Source of the DNA: Rhodosorus marinus
Taxonomy: Eukaryota; Rhodophyta; Stylonematophyceae; Stylonematales; Stylonemataceae
Assembly (NCBI GenBank): GCA_029953675.1
Contig: JAMWBK010000002.1
Coordinates: forward strand, 2,976,001 to 3,040,000
Length of the DNA stretch: 64,000 nucleotides
Reading direction: 5' to 3'
Shown: positions 35,047-47,478 of the stretch, in pieces
Position numbering within the stretch: position 1 is the first letter of the stretch
Layout of the letters: each line of letters begins with the position of its first letter
Made by a program: the position numbers and the translations under genes
The notes under the pieces: model-generated
What the model was told of the DNA's origin: nothing
The model's input: the letters and a program-made list of their open reading frames with translations, nothing else
Databases searched by the model: none

Positions 35047-36259
35047 TTACGCTTCTGTCTTCGCCTTTGGTTTCAGTCTCTTCACTTGCGAGTAGAGACC
35101 AACGCCAAAGATGGCAATCGCAGTTCCAATCTTGTTCAAGGTTGTCACCTCGTTTTTGAACACGATGATTGAGCTTACGATAACTGCTACTCGCTTCATG
35201 GTGTTTCCTACAGCGTGCGTAACCGGGTTAACCCGTTGCAAGACTACGTACGAAAATTGGTTGTACAGGAAGTGCAAGAAGCCGCAAATACTAAGGGTGG
35301 CTAGCAAGCTCAGCCCAGATGCTCCGGCTCCCGCCGCACCGCCGAAGACACTTGCATACTTTGCTCCCTCCAGAAAGAGAGTGAACGGGAGCAGGGTAAG
35401 GAAACTAAGTATCGAAATGTACCTGCGACAGCGTTCAAAAAACGCTGGGCCGTATATCAGCGCGGTGGATCCGATTCTCAAATCAGCGTGTAGTACCTTA
35501 CCCGAACAGATTCAGATTGTCCATTTTGACGTCTTGCATACACTTCTTCGACAGCACGTTGCGGCTTTGGAAAGCGATATTGCTGCTCATGGCAGTGCCG
35601 AAGCCAAGCCAGTTGAAAGACACTTCGTTCGCCGATGCGAGTGTAACTCCAGCAACGATCGGGAGTAGTGACGCGTAAACTGCAGGGTGAAAGGCAGTCC
35701 CAGGTACGAAGATCTTTGAGAGTGCAACGGAAAAGAAAGGCTCTCCCGCCTTGATCGTGTGAGTGAAAGAAACAGCCATTTGGCGAAGGCTCAGGTTTGT
35801 CAAGATATTCCCAAGCATATGTGAGAGCGCGAGAGGGTAGATCGACTTCAGCTCCTCTTTAGTCGCTTTGTGCATCTTGTGAACTCCCGTCGCCCAAAGG
35901 ACGACGGCAACAAGAGCGCCCATCCCGAACTGGAACAACGTGACGGTGGTGTACAGAGGAAATATCTTCAAGAGCCTCTTGTTCTGGATGTTGAACATGA
36001 TGTTCGCCCCATACCAGCAGCCGATGTAAAGCAGAAGAGCAGCTCGCTCTGCCAGCGTCTTTTCCTTCTCGGCTGGTGGCTGGCTAGCCGCTGTGGATGC
36101 CGACATTCTCGTAACCGGCCTTCCTTGACTCTCACCATTGTTCTGTGAAATGACAGGCAGCCTTCCAGATCTCACAAATCCAGACCTAGTTGACGAGCAA
36201 GTGGACGCCACAGACGGAGACGCCCTCAGGGAACCAGACACAACCGACACAAACGCCAT
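35047..36259 (-). CDS. PPT: Plastid phosphate translocator, PEP/phosphate (PPT)-like
   Basis: Two exons, complement of 35047-35422 and 35502-36259, encode 377 residues with about 9-10 membrane segments. The family exchanges phosphorylated C3/C5/C6 compounds for phosphate across the inner plastid envelope. The mature part follows the PPT branch most closely by eye: TTVTLFQFGMGALVAVVLWA, AVSFTHTIKAGEPFFSVALS, NEVSFNWLGFGTAMSSNIAF, QSRNVLSKK and a late VKRLKPKAK tail. TPT and GPT proteins differ at the QSRNVLSKK motif, but I cannot exclude a red-algal TPT. Residues 1-75 form a Ser/Thr/Arg-rich transit peptide starting MAFVSVVSG, with Phe at position 3 as in red algal and glaucophyte transit peptides, and no signal peptide. 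Intron of 79 nt. Confidence 0.92.
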
Positions 36260-38501
36260 TTTCTTGCTCCCTGCCCCTGAAAAATCCACACCAACCAAAG
36301 GTCCCAGAAACGCCCAAACCTAGCTCTGCTCAAGATCTTCAAAAGTAGCGGGTCGATCCTACCTCACCTTCGACCCAACGTAACAGTACACCAAACCTCA
36401 CCAGCTAATGACCTTCTATCAGGGTACTGCCGAGCTAAAACATCTTTCGCCTCATCGACCGTTTCGTCTCAGGGTAATCTCGGTGAGAGTCTATCGCCCG
36501 TTATCCCAAACGCAAATATAGAAATAAAAAGAAATTCATGGCAACCCTAACAGCAGATTGAGCAAGCATACATGTTCTAACCCCTACTATTGATCTCTAT
36601 AAGATGTATTCGATTCCAAAATAGGGGTTATGAAAAACGTACCAAACCAAAACGGGACAATACTGAGGAAATTATTTTAATATTGTGTATTGGTTTCGGG
36701 AATCGCTAAGATTTGGGTTTTGATGGGTTGCGAGGAATAGGAATCGTGTAAATCCCTAAAGGGGGTTTCAGAACTGAAATAATTGATAGGCTGCAGAAAA
36801 AATTGCTTTTCAATACCTAAAAAACTCCTCTGATTTGACTGTCAGGTTCACGTGGAGCTGTTTCGGAGCTTCATTGGATCGCCTGAAGGGTTTCAGCCAA
36901 TAGATTGTCCGAAAACAGTTGTGGGTTGCGTCTTTCTATAGTTTTGGATTTCAATGCTTTTTCATGCATGTTGACTACACAAAATACATGTTTTTGACGG
37001 TATTACGAAGAAATAGCCAATCATGTATGGAATAAGATCACGGGACGCCTCTTGGATTTTACACGTGTCCTATTGGCTGTTTATTTTGGAAAACGATTCT
37101 CGGAGACACAGTTAGTGAGTTCCAGTCTGGCGAGTTCAACTCCGCCACCCATGCTACATTTGCTCTCTCTGAGTCTGGCATGAGTGCGAATTGACTAAAG
37201 CAAACAAACTCTCAGCTGGCCGTTTATGAGGACGTGAGTTCCTGCAGGACGTTCGAAGTGGAAGGGCTAGTCTCCTACACGGATCGCTCCGTCAAATTGT
37301 CAAATCCAAATCAGAGCCGTCGAGCGCTTAGGAATTCCTCTTGGTTCTTGATGGCGTATAAAACACCAACCTCGTTACACCACCATCACCCTACGGAGTC
37401 GACCATAAAACAGCCCAGGCCCAATCTCGAGACGCAAGCACGCTCAAAAACGAAAGTGACAGAAGCTTCTGTTATGGCTTCGTCCCTGTGTTGCTTGTCC
37501 AAAATATGCGCACAATGAACTCATCTAAACCACCCAAGCCGGGCCAAGAGACTTGTACATCCAACGCAAAATTCTGTAGCCGCTTTCTTTTACGACGACT
37601 CGTTTGTGCGAAATTCCGATGACTGCTTATCACTACATCATCAATGGCTCCGCAGTCGAAACCGGCCATACTCTCCAGAATCTTTGCCCATCCTCTTGAC
37701 ACTGCCTCATGGTTTGCGAATCAAGAAGGATTACAGGTTTTTCTAAAGAAGATGGCAGGCTGCTACTACAAGGCTTCGAAAGCGTATTACTGGGGTCTTC
37801 GAGAGACCGAACAACTTCACGGCGACGGAGCACAGATAGACAAACCACGACTGTGAAATGCATGCAGGCATCTGCTACGTTCTTGCGTAAGCCATACCAG
37901 CGATATTAAGTCATGCCAGTGAACAACCCTGTCGCTATTTACGCATTGTGCCACTAGCGTCCAGAAACCGGAACGCTAATTGATTTTATAATGACTAGAC
38001 ATCAATCAAAATAAAACCATAATATTGAAAAAACCAATTAAGGTTCGCGGCGAGTCATAAAATAGTAGTTATTCATACTCTTTATTTCAAACCCAATGAT
38101 TTAGCTGCACCTGTCCAAATATTTTATCGAACTATTTACTTCCACCTGTCCCTACGCCTTTTAATCGTATTATATAGCTCCACCTGTCCTATTAGTTTTT
38201 CTATAATGAAATGAATTGTGGATGGCCCCCGACGGCGTCGCCGGATATGGATTGTTTTTAAGGGTGTTTGAGGAGGATGGCTTTGAAAAAAGAATGGAAT
38301 ATTGAAACTTGGGGGGGGGATGGGATTTTGGGAATTTGGTCGGTTCGTGTTCTTTGGGGGGGAAGAAGTCGTGGGGTAGATGTGGTCTGGGGAAGCAAGT
38401 TTGAAGGGAAGGAGGAGAAGAGCGTGAGAGGTTTGAGTATGTGTGTGGATTTTTGAAGAAGGAGGAGGTGTTGTCTGTGATCTACTTTTGTTTGAGTCAA
38501 G
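36260..38501. other. Divergent intergenic region (PPT and RPS13 promoters)
   Basis: PPT starts leftward at 36259 and RPS13 rightward at 38502, so both promoters lie here. The last 270 bases before RPS13 are strongly G-rich on the plus strand with G homopolymers; 37970-38210 is AT-rich. Open frames around 37234-37909 lie on both strands, overlap each other and match no family. No RNA gene recognised. Confidence 0.5.
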
Positions 38502-39244
38502 ATGGGTCGTATGCACAGTAAAGGGTAAGTTGACTTTTCTTCTTTTTTTTTCTCTCTCTCTTTCGTCTTGTGGAAGGAGTGGGGAGGGGGGAATGACGGC
38601 GATTTGTTGATGGCGTTGAGTGGATTGGATTGTGTAATTTCGGTTGTAGTGGACCGTTTCGTTGGTTTTGGCTTTCGCTTTTGTTCTAATCTTTTTTGTT
38701 TGTCTTTGTTTTTGAGTAGAAAGGGGCTTGCGTCGTCGGCGCTGCCTTATAAGAGAACTCCACCAACGTGGGTGAGGATTTCGCAGCAGGAAGTGATTGA
38801 CCAGATCTGCCAGCATGCGAGGAAGGGTATGTTTCCGTCCATGATCGGTGTGTCGCTGAGGGATTCTAAGGGTGTCCCACAGGTGAGCTAGATTTTTGTG
38901 CCGTTTTCCTAAGCGTGTTGTGTTCAATCTTGAGAATTCTTCTTCTGAGAATGAGGGTAATCCTTTTATCGTTGTGCTTTTGTCAGGTGAAATCCGTCAC
39001 CGGCAACAAGATCCTGAGAATTTTGAAGGCTAATGGCCTGGCACCGGAGATTCCGGAGGATCTCTACTTCCTCATCAAGAAGGCGATCGCTGTTCGGAAG
39101 CATCTGCAGATTAACCGAAAGGACAAGGACTCCAAGTTCAGGCTAATTTTGATTGAGAGCAGAATCCACCGTCTCTCTCGCTATTACAAGTCTACAAAGC
39201 AGCTTCCCGCCAGCTGGAAGTACGGAACTGCTGTTATTGCCTAA
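38502..39244 (+). CDS. RPS13: 40S ribosomal protein uS15 (RPS13)
   Basis: Exons 38502-38524, 38720-38882 and 38987-39244 encode 147 residues, near the usual 151. uS15 binds helix 22 of 18S rRNA and is an early-binding small-subunit protein. The sequence begins [20 protein letters not shown], contains [16 protein letters not shown] and [20 protein letters not shown], and ends with [18 protein letters not shown]. The first exon is only 23 nt, placing intron 1 (195 nt, T-rich near its 3' end) immediately after MGRMHSK; early first introns of this kind are common in ribosomal protein genes. Phases close exactly. Confidence 0.98.
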
Positions 39245-40334
39245 GGGGGATGCTACTCCTCCAAACACACGAATCCTAACACTACAGACACGGCCGAACG
39301 ATCTAGTTTTTACCTTTCCGGGTGCACAGTATGTCATTTATGAGATTGAGAGGGAGGTCAGCACTCTTGGTGAAACTGGTCCAAGCTTTTCCAATGCATG
39401 GAACCATTGGAAGCGAAAATAGAAAACTTAAATCAAAGTAAAAGAAGTCAAGATATAATCCACTCGTCTTCTCCATTCCTCGGGATGACCAGAGTCCCGA
39501 TCGTCTGTGCTCGAAGCATGCCTGCAGGCTCTAGACCTTCTAGGTAGCTTCAAGAACATACTTTACGGCTTCACTGAATCCTAACATATCTCTTTTGCTG
39601 TGCCTTGTATATCCTTTCTCCAAGATCTCTGTCGTGACATGATGTCTTGAAACAAGGTCATGCTAAAGAAGGCAAGTTAGGATTCAGTAGCGAGAGATAT
39701 TCTTGAAGCTATCTCGGCTAACTCAACAAAGCTCTTATGGGAGGAAGTAGACGGCTCCTGAATGCAGTTCTGTCGAAAGATGGAACTTCGGTCCAGAGCT
39801 GGGCAAGGTCTCAGCCAGTCTCGACGAAGACTAGAGAGGAGTTTTCGCCACAGTTTTTCAGCTCTTATAGTAACAGCTTGGTGGAGCGCAGGGGCGCACA
39901 AAAAAAATCATGATGCTGACCTTTCATCATCGGAGCCGATGGCCAGACCGAGAAAAAAGGAGCCAATCAAGTCTCATGGCTGCTGTGCATCAATCTCGCA
40001 TGAACATAAGAGCTTTTTCAATGCGGACAGCTTTCGTTTTGTGTTAGAGTAACTATAAGACTAGCCATCAAATACCAAGCTAAAAATCTACTGCCGGAGG
40101 TGATGCCCAGCTTAAATGCCACCAGGCTGTCAGGAGCGCTTACTAGCGGAGGAGTGCTATGAAATCGAGCTGATGTGGAAGGAGTGACAGTAAATGCTGC
40201 TGATAAAAGGACGTGACTGAAATATGGGGAAAGACTGACCAGTAGGAAGAAGTGCTGAGAGCTTATTTAATGTTTTCGTTCTGTTTTGGTTGATGGAATA
40301 AGAAAATTTGTATGCCGACAAATTTGCTCAAGAG
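39245..40334. other. Intergenic between RPS13 and the Tls1 homologue
   Basis: About 1.1 kb with balanced composition. Open frames (39677-39901 minus, 39762-40052 plus) overlap antisense and have no domains. No RNA gene recognised. The right part should contain the promoter of the next gene. Confidence 0.5.
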
Positions 40335-41165
40335 ATGGGAGAGGAAGGAGGAGGTTCTGGACCTGACGGAGGGGGAGAGGAGGTGAGGGCCGGAGAGGAT
40401 CGAGCGGAGTTATCTGGGTTGTTTAAGAAGAAGAAAAGCTCGAAGAAACGGTTACGATCAAGAGGGGTTGAGGACGTCAGTAAGGAAGATGAAGAGGACA
40501 ATGAGAATAAGAAAGGAGAAAGCCCCGCAGAGGTTGGGTAAGTGTTTTTTTGCTTGCTTTTTTGTTTTGTTCTGTTCTGTGTATCTTCTATACGAGTGGG
40601 AAGGGTTTGTGTGGATCGCCTCTGATTGTGATTTCTTCCGTTTCCATGTTATTGGTGAAGGGAGAACCTTGCACCGTTGCTTGAAGCTCAGAAGTTGAGA
40701 CAGAGACAACGTAGGTGGACAGCTGACGCTTCACAAGCAGTTTCTGGGATTCCGAAACACGCTGTTGAGGATGAAGAGGAGGCCCTAGTAGTCGGTTTGA
40801 GGACGAACTTTGCAACGGAGCGTGAAGATGAGGATCTGGAGCAGCAGCTTGAAAAGTACATTGATGATCAAATGGTAGCGAAGGGATACACCGTCGCCAA
40901 GGGAGGTCTCGTTTCAGCTCCGGCGAACCCTGAGGATGAACTCTACCACGTGCCGGAGGCGCTTCGCGTGGAAAAACGAACAGCATACGATCCTGGCGAG
41001 GGGCTACCGGCGGCTGGACTTGAGGAGGTTGATATCGATGATGAAGCCAGGAAACGCAGCCATATGAAAACTGAAGAGGCGGTTAAGGACCTTCCAGGCT
41101 CGCGAACAGCGAAAGCCACAGATCATATCGTCGCGGAGCACTTCAGAAAACGTTTCAGAAGATAA
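40335..41165 (+). CDS. TLS1: C9orf78 / Tls1 family protein (splicing, Brr2-associated)
   Basis: Exons 40335-40537 and 40661-41165 encode 235 residues. The family (human C9orf78/HCA59, fission yeast Tls1) associates with the U5 helicase Brr2 and affects splicing of telomere and cohesion genes. Matching blocks are the basic N-terminal FKKKKSSKKRLRSRG, the helix LLEAQKLRQRQRR, LRTNFATEREDEDLEQQLEKYI, DELYHVPEALRVEKRTAYD, the acidic EEVDIDDEARKRSHMKTEE and the C-terminal ATDHIVAEHFRKRFRR. The start at 40335 is the first ATG in frame. Its stop lies only 154 bases from the TAF1 stop on the other strand. Homology is by eye; the order of all blocks agrees with the family. Confidence 0.85.
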
Positions 41166-41319
41166 TAGCTGTGGACCGGCCGGACAACTCTCGTCCCCAG
41201 CAGCCTTTCGGTTTTCGTTTCAAATTTTGTATTATAATAAACTCCTAGAGGTAAAGGGATTAACAAGCCAAAGCCCCCCCCCCGCCCCCACCAACTCCTC
41301 CCACCCCACAACGAGCAAA

Positions 41320-44300
41320 TCAGTTCAGCTGAAAGTTAGAAGCAAACCCTGCATTCCCAAGTTCTGCAGGCTTAGCTTTAACATCCATCGGCTCCGGCGA
41401 TGGCAACGGAGACGGTACCAGTTCCGCCTTTGTTTTAGGGCTAGTTTTTGGACTGCTCTTGATCGACCCCTCATCTTTGGTAGACGATACCTCTTCCTTC
41501 CTCACCAGTTCTTCTGCCTCCCGAATCCGGGGCTCGAGCTCGCGAACTTTGTTCTCGGCTACTTGTAACATAAGCTGAGCATGCTGAATGACCCATTGGG
41601 TCTCAGCGGTTGTGTTAAACTTCTCTGCGTTCTCAACCATAAGCTTCATGTCCGAAAGGAACATGTCCGATGACTTGTAGTGGTACGGTGGTTGCGTACA
41701 TCGAATTCTCATCAGGTTCAAGTACATCTGCTCCTTGACAACAGCACCGTAGGCAGGAACGTTCTTCACCGGAGTGGTAAAGTCCAGCCCTTGTGGTGAA
41801 CGACAAACGTTTTGTGTTGGGTTTTCAACGCTGCACAGTAATAATATCGTCTAGGCTAAAGAATACATGATGTGAGTGCTTACCTGTATCTTGTGGTGTA
41901 GCCAAATTCTTGGCTCCATGAGGGACAGGTTCATCGGGGTCCACGAGTTTGATGACCAGGTTGGGCTCTGTTTCGGCAATATAACCTTGTGCGTTTCTTA
42001 CTTCCCTTTCGACTCGTGCGAGAATCTCATTCAGGATCACCATACCATTCCGCGTTCGTCTCGTCTTGTCTGATCGATTTCCTGAGTGATGAAATGCCGC
42101 AGGGCGATTCCCGTTATTTCGACAGAAATCGTTTCGCCATCTGCACATTAATTTTGGAACTTGAAAACTGCAAAAACTTACGAGGAACTTTTCTGGGAGT
42201 GAATTCCGCCTCGTCACCGTATTGGGTCCTTTGACGGCGTTTCGCTGCTGCTTCCTCAGCCTCCTCAATAAACTTCCTATCGATCTTGATCTTGACCTTC
42301 TTCCCCTGGCTATCTGTTTTGACGCCCTTTGACGGCTGCTCGGCATTTGCAGATCCTTTCATGACACTCTTCCCAGCTTTCGTTGCTTTTGATATCTTTT
42401 GGAGCCCAATTGAGATCTTGAGGGGATTAGCGCTCTTCTTCTCCTCCTTAAGGGCATGGCTACCCGTTTCACCCTTCGTCTTTCCATGTTCGCCCTTAAG
42501 CTTCTTCGCCCGAAGCGCCTGCTGGTTTCTAATCCTCTCAATTTCGGCTGGTTCAGTGACATACCTTCCAGAAAAGAAACAAGAAAATAAACAGATCAGA
42601 AGCAGTTTTAGGTCAACAAACCGCTTCGACACAGATTGAAAATTTTCTTTCCATACGAGCAAAAGCTCTTCGTACCTCACTTCAGTGATTTCTTCTCCCT
42701 GGGCGTTCTTGACCTTCTTCGTAACCTTGAACTTTTTGATCTTCTTGGTTGCAGTCGGCTTTGATTGCTCCTTCGTTTCTCCTCCTTTCTCTTTCGCATG
42801 TCTGTTAGTTCCATGAACGAATTGGCCAAAGCGCGTTGCGGTCAGCTCAGACTCAGTTCGTTCGAAGTCCAAATGGAGAGCGAAAGTGGAGGGGTCTGCC
42901 TTACCCTTTCCTCTGTGAGCTGAAGGCGGGTTTCTCAGCCGAGGATTTTTCGACCGGTGGGGCAGGATCCTTTTTCTTAGGCTTCTCGCTAGCCAGTTTG
43001 CTGAATGAAGTCGCGTCATAGTAGCGAAGCTTGGATTTCTCGTCATCCGCGTGAATATCGCTGAAGTTTCCTGCGAACGCTTTGAGCTGCGCTTCAAGAG
43101 GAATGACCCGAAGTCCGTACGATTCCGAGGCCTGGGTTCCTCCAGATGCTTTGTCGCCTGTGGACGCAGCAGCTGCAGTGGCAGCCTTTGAATAGGCAGT
43201 TCTGTGTCTCGCGATAACATCCTGTACAATCGCAGGAAAGTCTACCTCTTCTGGAGTAGATCCTTTGCCGCGCTTCATTGGCTGAGCTCGTAGCAAGTCC
43301 CTCCTTCCCTCAAGATCTGCTGGTATCTTCTTTTGTGGAACCTGTCAAACGGTTGTTCCAAGCCAAACGAATCCCGTCCATCGTCAGCAAAGGACAAACC
43401 TCTAGCGCTGCAGTCAACTTCGAGCAGCTTCATCACCTTGTAGAAGGAAGTCAGAAGGTTGAAGCAGTCTTCAGAAGACATTTGGGCCAACCTCGACTCA
43501 GCAGCGGATCCGCCTTCAGAAAGATCGTTTGCAGCTCGAGCCCTAGTCAACGCGCTGTTGAGCTGTGTCCTATAGGATTTCATCGCGTCAATCATCTGAG
43601 ATGACCGATACCTGTTTTCTCAGAACCAAAAAGTTCGTCCATGCTGAGTCTCACACACTTCCAAACAGCGGATAAGCTTTTGATTGATTTCGAAATACCA
43701 TGGAGTCTGAACGAGTTGCTGCCGGATAAACTCCGCCACCGGACGACCCATGTTGAGCCCTGTTTTCTCCGACACGGCTAGTATGTTTCCCTGCGAAGTT
43801 GGATGAGTGAAGATAGTAATGCCCAGCCTAATCAGGGCCTCCCAGCCCGCCTCCATGGCTTCGAATGCACATGTTTCCTCAGGAGTAATCGTTCGCAGCT
43901 TGTCAGCTTCCATAGCAGGAAAACCCTGGTAGCATCAGACGAAAAGGCGTTCTCTTCGTAAGGGTCCATTTGCAGTTCCGGAATACATCAAACGAGCTCT
44001 TTCTCCGATAGCTAGGAGTGTGTACGCCCGTGATCGCTTAAGAAGCCCAGTTTTGGTATTTCCAAGTGATACTAGTGACCCGATGGGGCATCTGGAGGAG
44101 TCTTCAGCCAGATAAAGCAGCAAAAATAGGGCACTACTGGAGTCGCCTACCTTTGCCGGTTCCGACATGATGTAAGTACCTCCTTCGAATATCGAAACCT
44201 CTTTCAAAATTTTTGGTAGGGACGTTTGTGGGTACGTTCTCCTCCTCGTGAACGCGGCCGCAAGCTCCGGACGCTTCAATCCAACTGGTTCTATCCCTTT

Positions 44301-47300
44301 TCTCTTCTTTCGTTCGAACTCTCGCAGAATCCAGAGAAGGACATTGTCATGAGCGTATTTCTTGAACCTGTCGGTGTTCGGTGCCATAACCTCAAACCGC
44401 GGTTCCGTAGCTCCAATCTATGCGTCCAGGATAGCCAAGAACTTGATTATCAGTCGATGAATACGGGTACGCGTTCTTACATCCTTTGCCTCTGAGCGCA
44501 AAAAGGTCTTACCGCAACGACTTCGTCAATCTCCCTAACGTAGTACTGGTTGTCCTTCACGACGACGAGGAAGTCAGTCGACGCTGGGGAAGCCGATTGA
44601 CATGGCGCAGCGTAAAGAGTTGATTCCACTATCGATATGGGCGTTCCATCTGGAGGGAGGTCTCCAGCGTACAGGGGAGGAGCATCGTCTTTTGCCAAGT
44701 GCATAATGTCGGTCTTCGGCGCGTTCAGGCCAGCAGAGTGTTCGCTGGGATTTTGCCCATCCGCAGCAGCGCGCTTTTTTCTGCGCGCGTAGGTAATAAT
44801 TCGAGAGGCCATCCCCATTAAAGGGATGGTCGCCGGGAGGCGCTCTAGAGCGTACTCAAAGAGATAGACCCTAAACGCATCTTTGGCAGCACAAGACAAG
44901 TCCGATCTGTTTGCACAAGCGACCCTACTTTTAGCGGGACCAACACTCCTGGACGAGCATCATTCTATTCGGATGCTTGTGTGAGAATCGGATATTCTTC
45001 GAACCTCTTCTTTGGGACCTGTCCAGCAATCTGCATCATGCCTCCTTTCGGTCTCTTCCGTCTCATAGTATTCAACGGATACGCGTGATTATATCTACTA
45101 GGACTAAACACCGGTCTGTGAAAATTGGTTAAATATTCATCCGACGGGACGCTGTCCGATGTCCTAGCTTTTACACAAGGTGGAGCATGGTGCAGGCCTA
45201 GAACAACAAAGGAGAAGAAGAATTAGTAGCAACCATTACGAGGATGAGCAAGCTCATCCCGGCGACCATTGGCTGCCTTCTTCAGTTCCGGCAAGAGATA
45301 GAGTACCTCGCAGTACGCTCTGACGGTCTACCCTACGCCCTCTGACCGTGTTCCCGTAGAAGTAGTACTTGTCGTTCGATATATTGAACGGGTCGACAGT
45401 GGCCTCTCCCCAATGGCGATTGCCAGCCGTTCCATTCATCAGTCCCAATTGCTGACCGTTCTCATCTTCATCTACGGGCTCCAAGCTCAAGTTTCGGTCG
45501 TTTAGGTCAAGCCAAAGCCTTGATAAACTCCGCACAGCATCTTGACGACAAAAAAAGCTTGATCTTAGTGGAAATGAACTGGAAACCATCATGCAATTCG
45601 CAGGTAGCCGAAAGCGAGCAGCATTCGGATCCCTACCTGCTACAGCAGTCTCTTGCTCGCTTTCTGATGCCCATTGAATGGCTTGCATCCACTCGTCGGC
45701 TTGCAAATCTTCATTCACGGCAAACGCTTTTGGTACAACTCGAGAGGAATCCACAGTACCATCAAGGCTGAACTTCACAATCGACGTTGCGTCGCCTTCG
45801 TGATGAGGAAGGCAAGGAAATAACCAGCAAGTCAGAATGTGCGCGTATGCAACATTTCAATTCGAGTCCGTCTTGACATCTGCCGCGCAACGCAACCCCG
45901 TTTGAAGAATACGATATGCGCACCTGATTCTTGGGCGGACTTTGTATTCCCGCCTTGTGTTACCTTCTCGTCTCGCTTTAAGTGTCCATTGCCGGGAGTC
46001 AAGTCCTCGGTTTCTTTAGACGCCTCCTCAACTTCCATGGGGATGCTCCCGTCCTTATTTACACCGGGGAGGTTGTTATCCCCGTTAGCACCGCCTTTTA
46101 TATCTTCGTTGCTATCTATCCACACATCGTCTTCCTCCCATTCTAAGTCATCGTCAGCATCCTGTGCTTTCGACGGAGGAGGGGTAGACAGCTCCTCGCT
46201 ATCATCTGACCAATGAATCTTCTCTTCCCATGGATACTGCACAAGCAGGCTACTAGTCTCAGCAAGTGCTTTATGTACATCGGCCAACTTTCCCGGAGCT
46301 AGCTTAAGCGGTCGTCCGCTATCGGTGTCCTGCTGCTCGTCACCGGACCTACGGCGAGATGAAATCGATGAGGAACTCAAGGAAAGGAGATCCAAGATTC
46401 AGGCTAAACTCCGGAGGAGGACTCACATTGAGTCCATCTGCGTGACATCTTCGTCAACGTTCAAGCCTTCAGAGTCGTTTTGAAGAAAAACTTGAATGGG
46501 ATCTTCCTTGGGCGACCGCGGTAACGCGTTCAGCTCCTCAGCATCATCCTCCTCAACAAGTTTTTGCTCAGCTGGGGTGACCTTGGGGTTGACCCCAAGT
46601 CGTTGACGTTTTGGAACCGTTGGAACCTGCGGCTGAGGGAGCAGAAACAGCTGAATCACACAAACAAGGAAAACACCAAGAACTCAGTAAAGGGTGCTTC
46701 TGATACAGGTGGTGTTACTAGAGGTCTAGTAGGGGTCGCCCCGACGTGCGCATATGTTCTTTTCGGACAGGCTGAAACAACGGCGTACTCTGGTGAACCG
46801 CAGAATGTCATTCGGATCGATCTTCTGAAGCGGTATTTTCGGTCGTTGTGGTTTCTGCTGCTCCGTAGCGGCGGCCGGCTTGTCCTCGCCTGCTAATGGG
46901 AAGGCTGGTGGGGCGGCTGGTTTAACATCCACCATGGGAGTGGCCTTGGATTTGACATCCTCAGATTCAGGTTCCTCCTCATCGTAGTCTTCGTCTTCTT
47001 CCGCCGTGGGCCTTTCGGCCTTCTTAGATCTTTCTAGGGCGAGATTTATCAGTCTTTGCTTGTCCTCTTGTTCAAACTCATCGCTTAGCTCATCGTCGCC
47101 AACGTCTGCGTAGTCCACAGCTGAAAAGCGAAAACATAGTGGCTGTTAAAAAAAGACGCCTCTTGGGGTTCGTAAAATGGAAACCGCAAGACATGAGCAT
47201 GTTGCCCTACCGTCAGCGGCATGAGCAACGACTTCATCTTCTTCTTCATCATAGTCATCTTGCTCCTCAGTATTCGCCTTTGTGATGTTCGTTGCAACTG

Positions 47301-47478
47301 TCTGAAGTTCCTGATTACCACCGGCAAGAGTCAACCCAACACTGGAAAGGTGTTCTTTTGCCTCAACTTCCAGGTAGTCAGCTCCTTCCAATCGGCCCCT
47401 CTCATCAATGTTCCCGAAGAGGAAATTAGCAGCCGCAGCCTCGAACTTGTCGCCACGGTGTTCCTCATCTTCTTCCAT
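41320..47478 (-). CDS. TAF1: TFIID subunit TAF1 (TAND, DUF3591, single bromodomain)
   Basis: Sixteen exons, complement of 41320-41789, 41884-42081, 42182-42564, 42676-42801, 42905-43341, 43437-43611, 43699-43925, 44151-44417, 44513-44906, 45005-45197, 45307-45540, 45637-45795, 45924-46348, 46427-46650, 46789-47120 and 47211-47478, close in phase to 1503 residues. TAF1 is the TFIID scaffold that binds TBP and promoters. Residues 1-60 resemble a TAND (NFLFGNIDERGRLEGADYLE); an acidic region follows; then the conserved core: RLWLDLNDRNLSLEP, VYLFEYALERLP, FLVVVKDNQYYVREID, NVLLWILREFERK and ITPEETCAFEAMEAG. After a Lys-rich linker (KTRRTRNGMVILNEIL), about residues 1305-1425 form one bromodomain with PVKNVPAYGAVV and the acetyl-lysine-type Asn in DMKLMVENAEKFN. 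Plant TAF1 also has one bromodomain, animals two. The CCHC zinc knuckle was not found. Confidence 0.93.

Noticed and set aside
37234-37909. Several frames between PPT and RPS13 (37234-37909)
   Set aside because: Plus- and minus-strand frames overlap almost completely and none resembles a protein; probable promoter DNA.
38136-38927. A 263-codon minus-strand open frame upstream of and across RPS13 exon 2
   Set aside because: It runs antisense to a verified RPS13 exon and through G-rich flanking DNA; its composition (His/Thr/Pro/Arg-rich) is what low-complexity antisense gives.
43612-43656. A 45-nt intron in TAF1 with donor GTGTGAG
   Set aside because: It would keep phase, but is shorter than any other intron here. 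The donor GTATTT at 43698 gives an 87-nt intron and a better match to TAF1 (TPWYRSSQMIDAMK).
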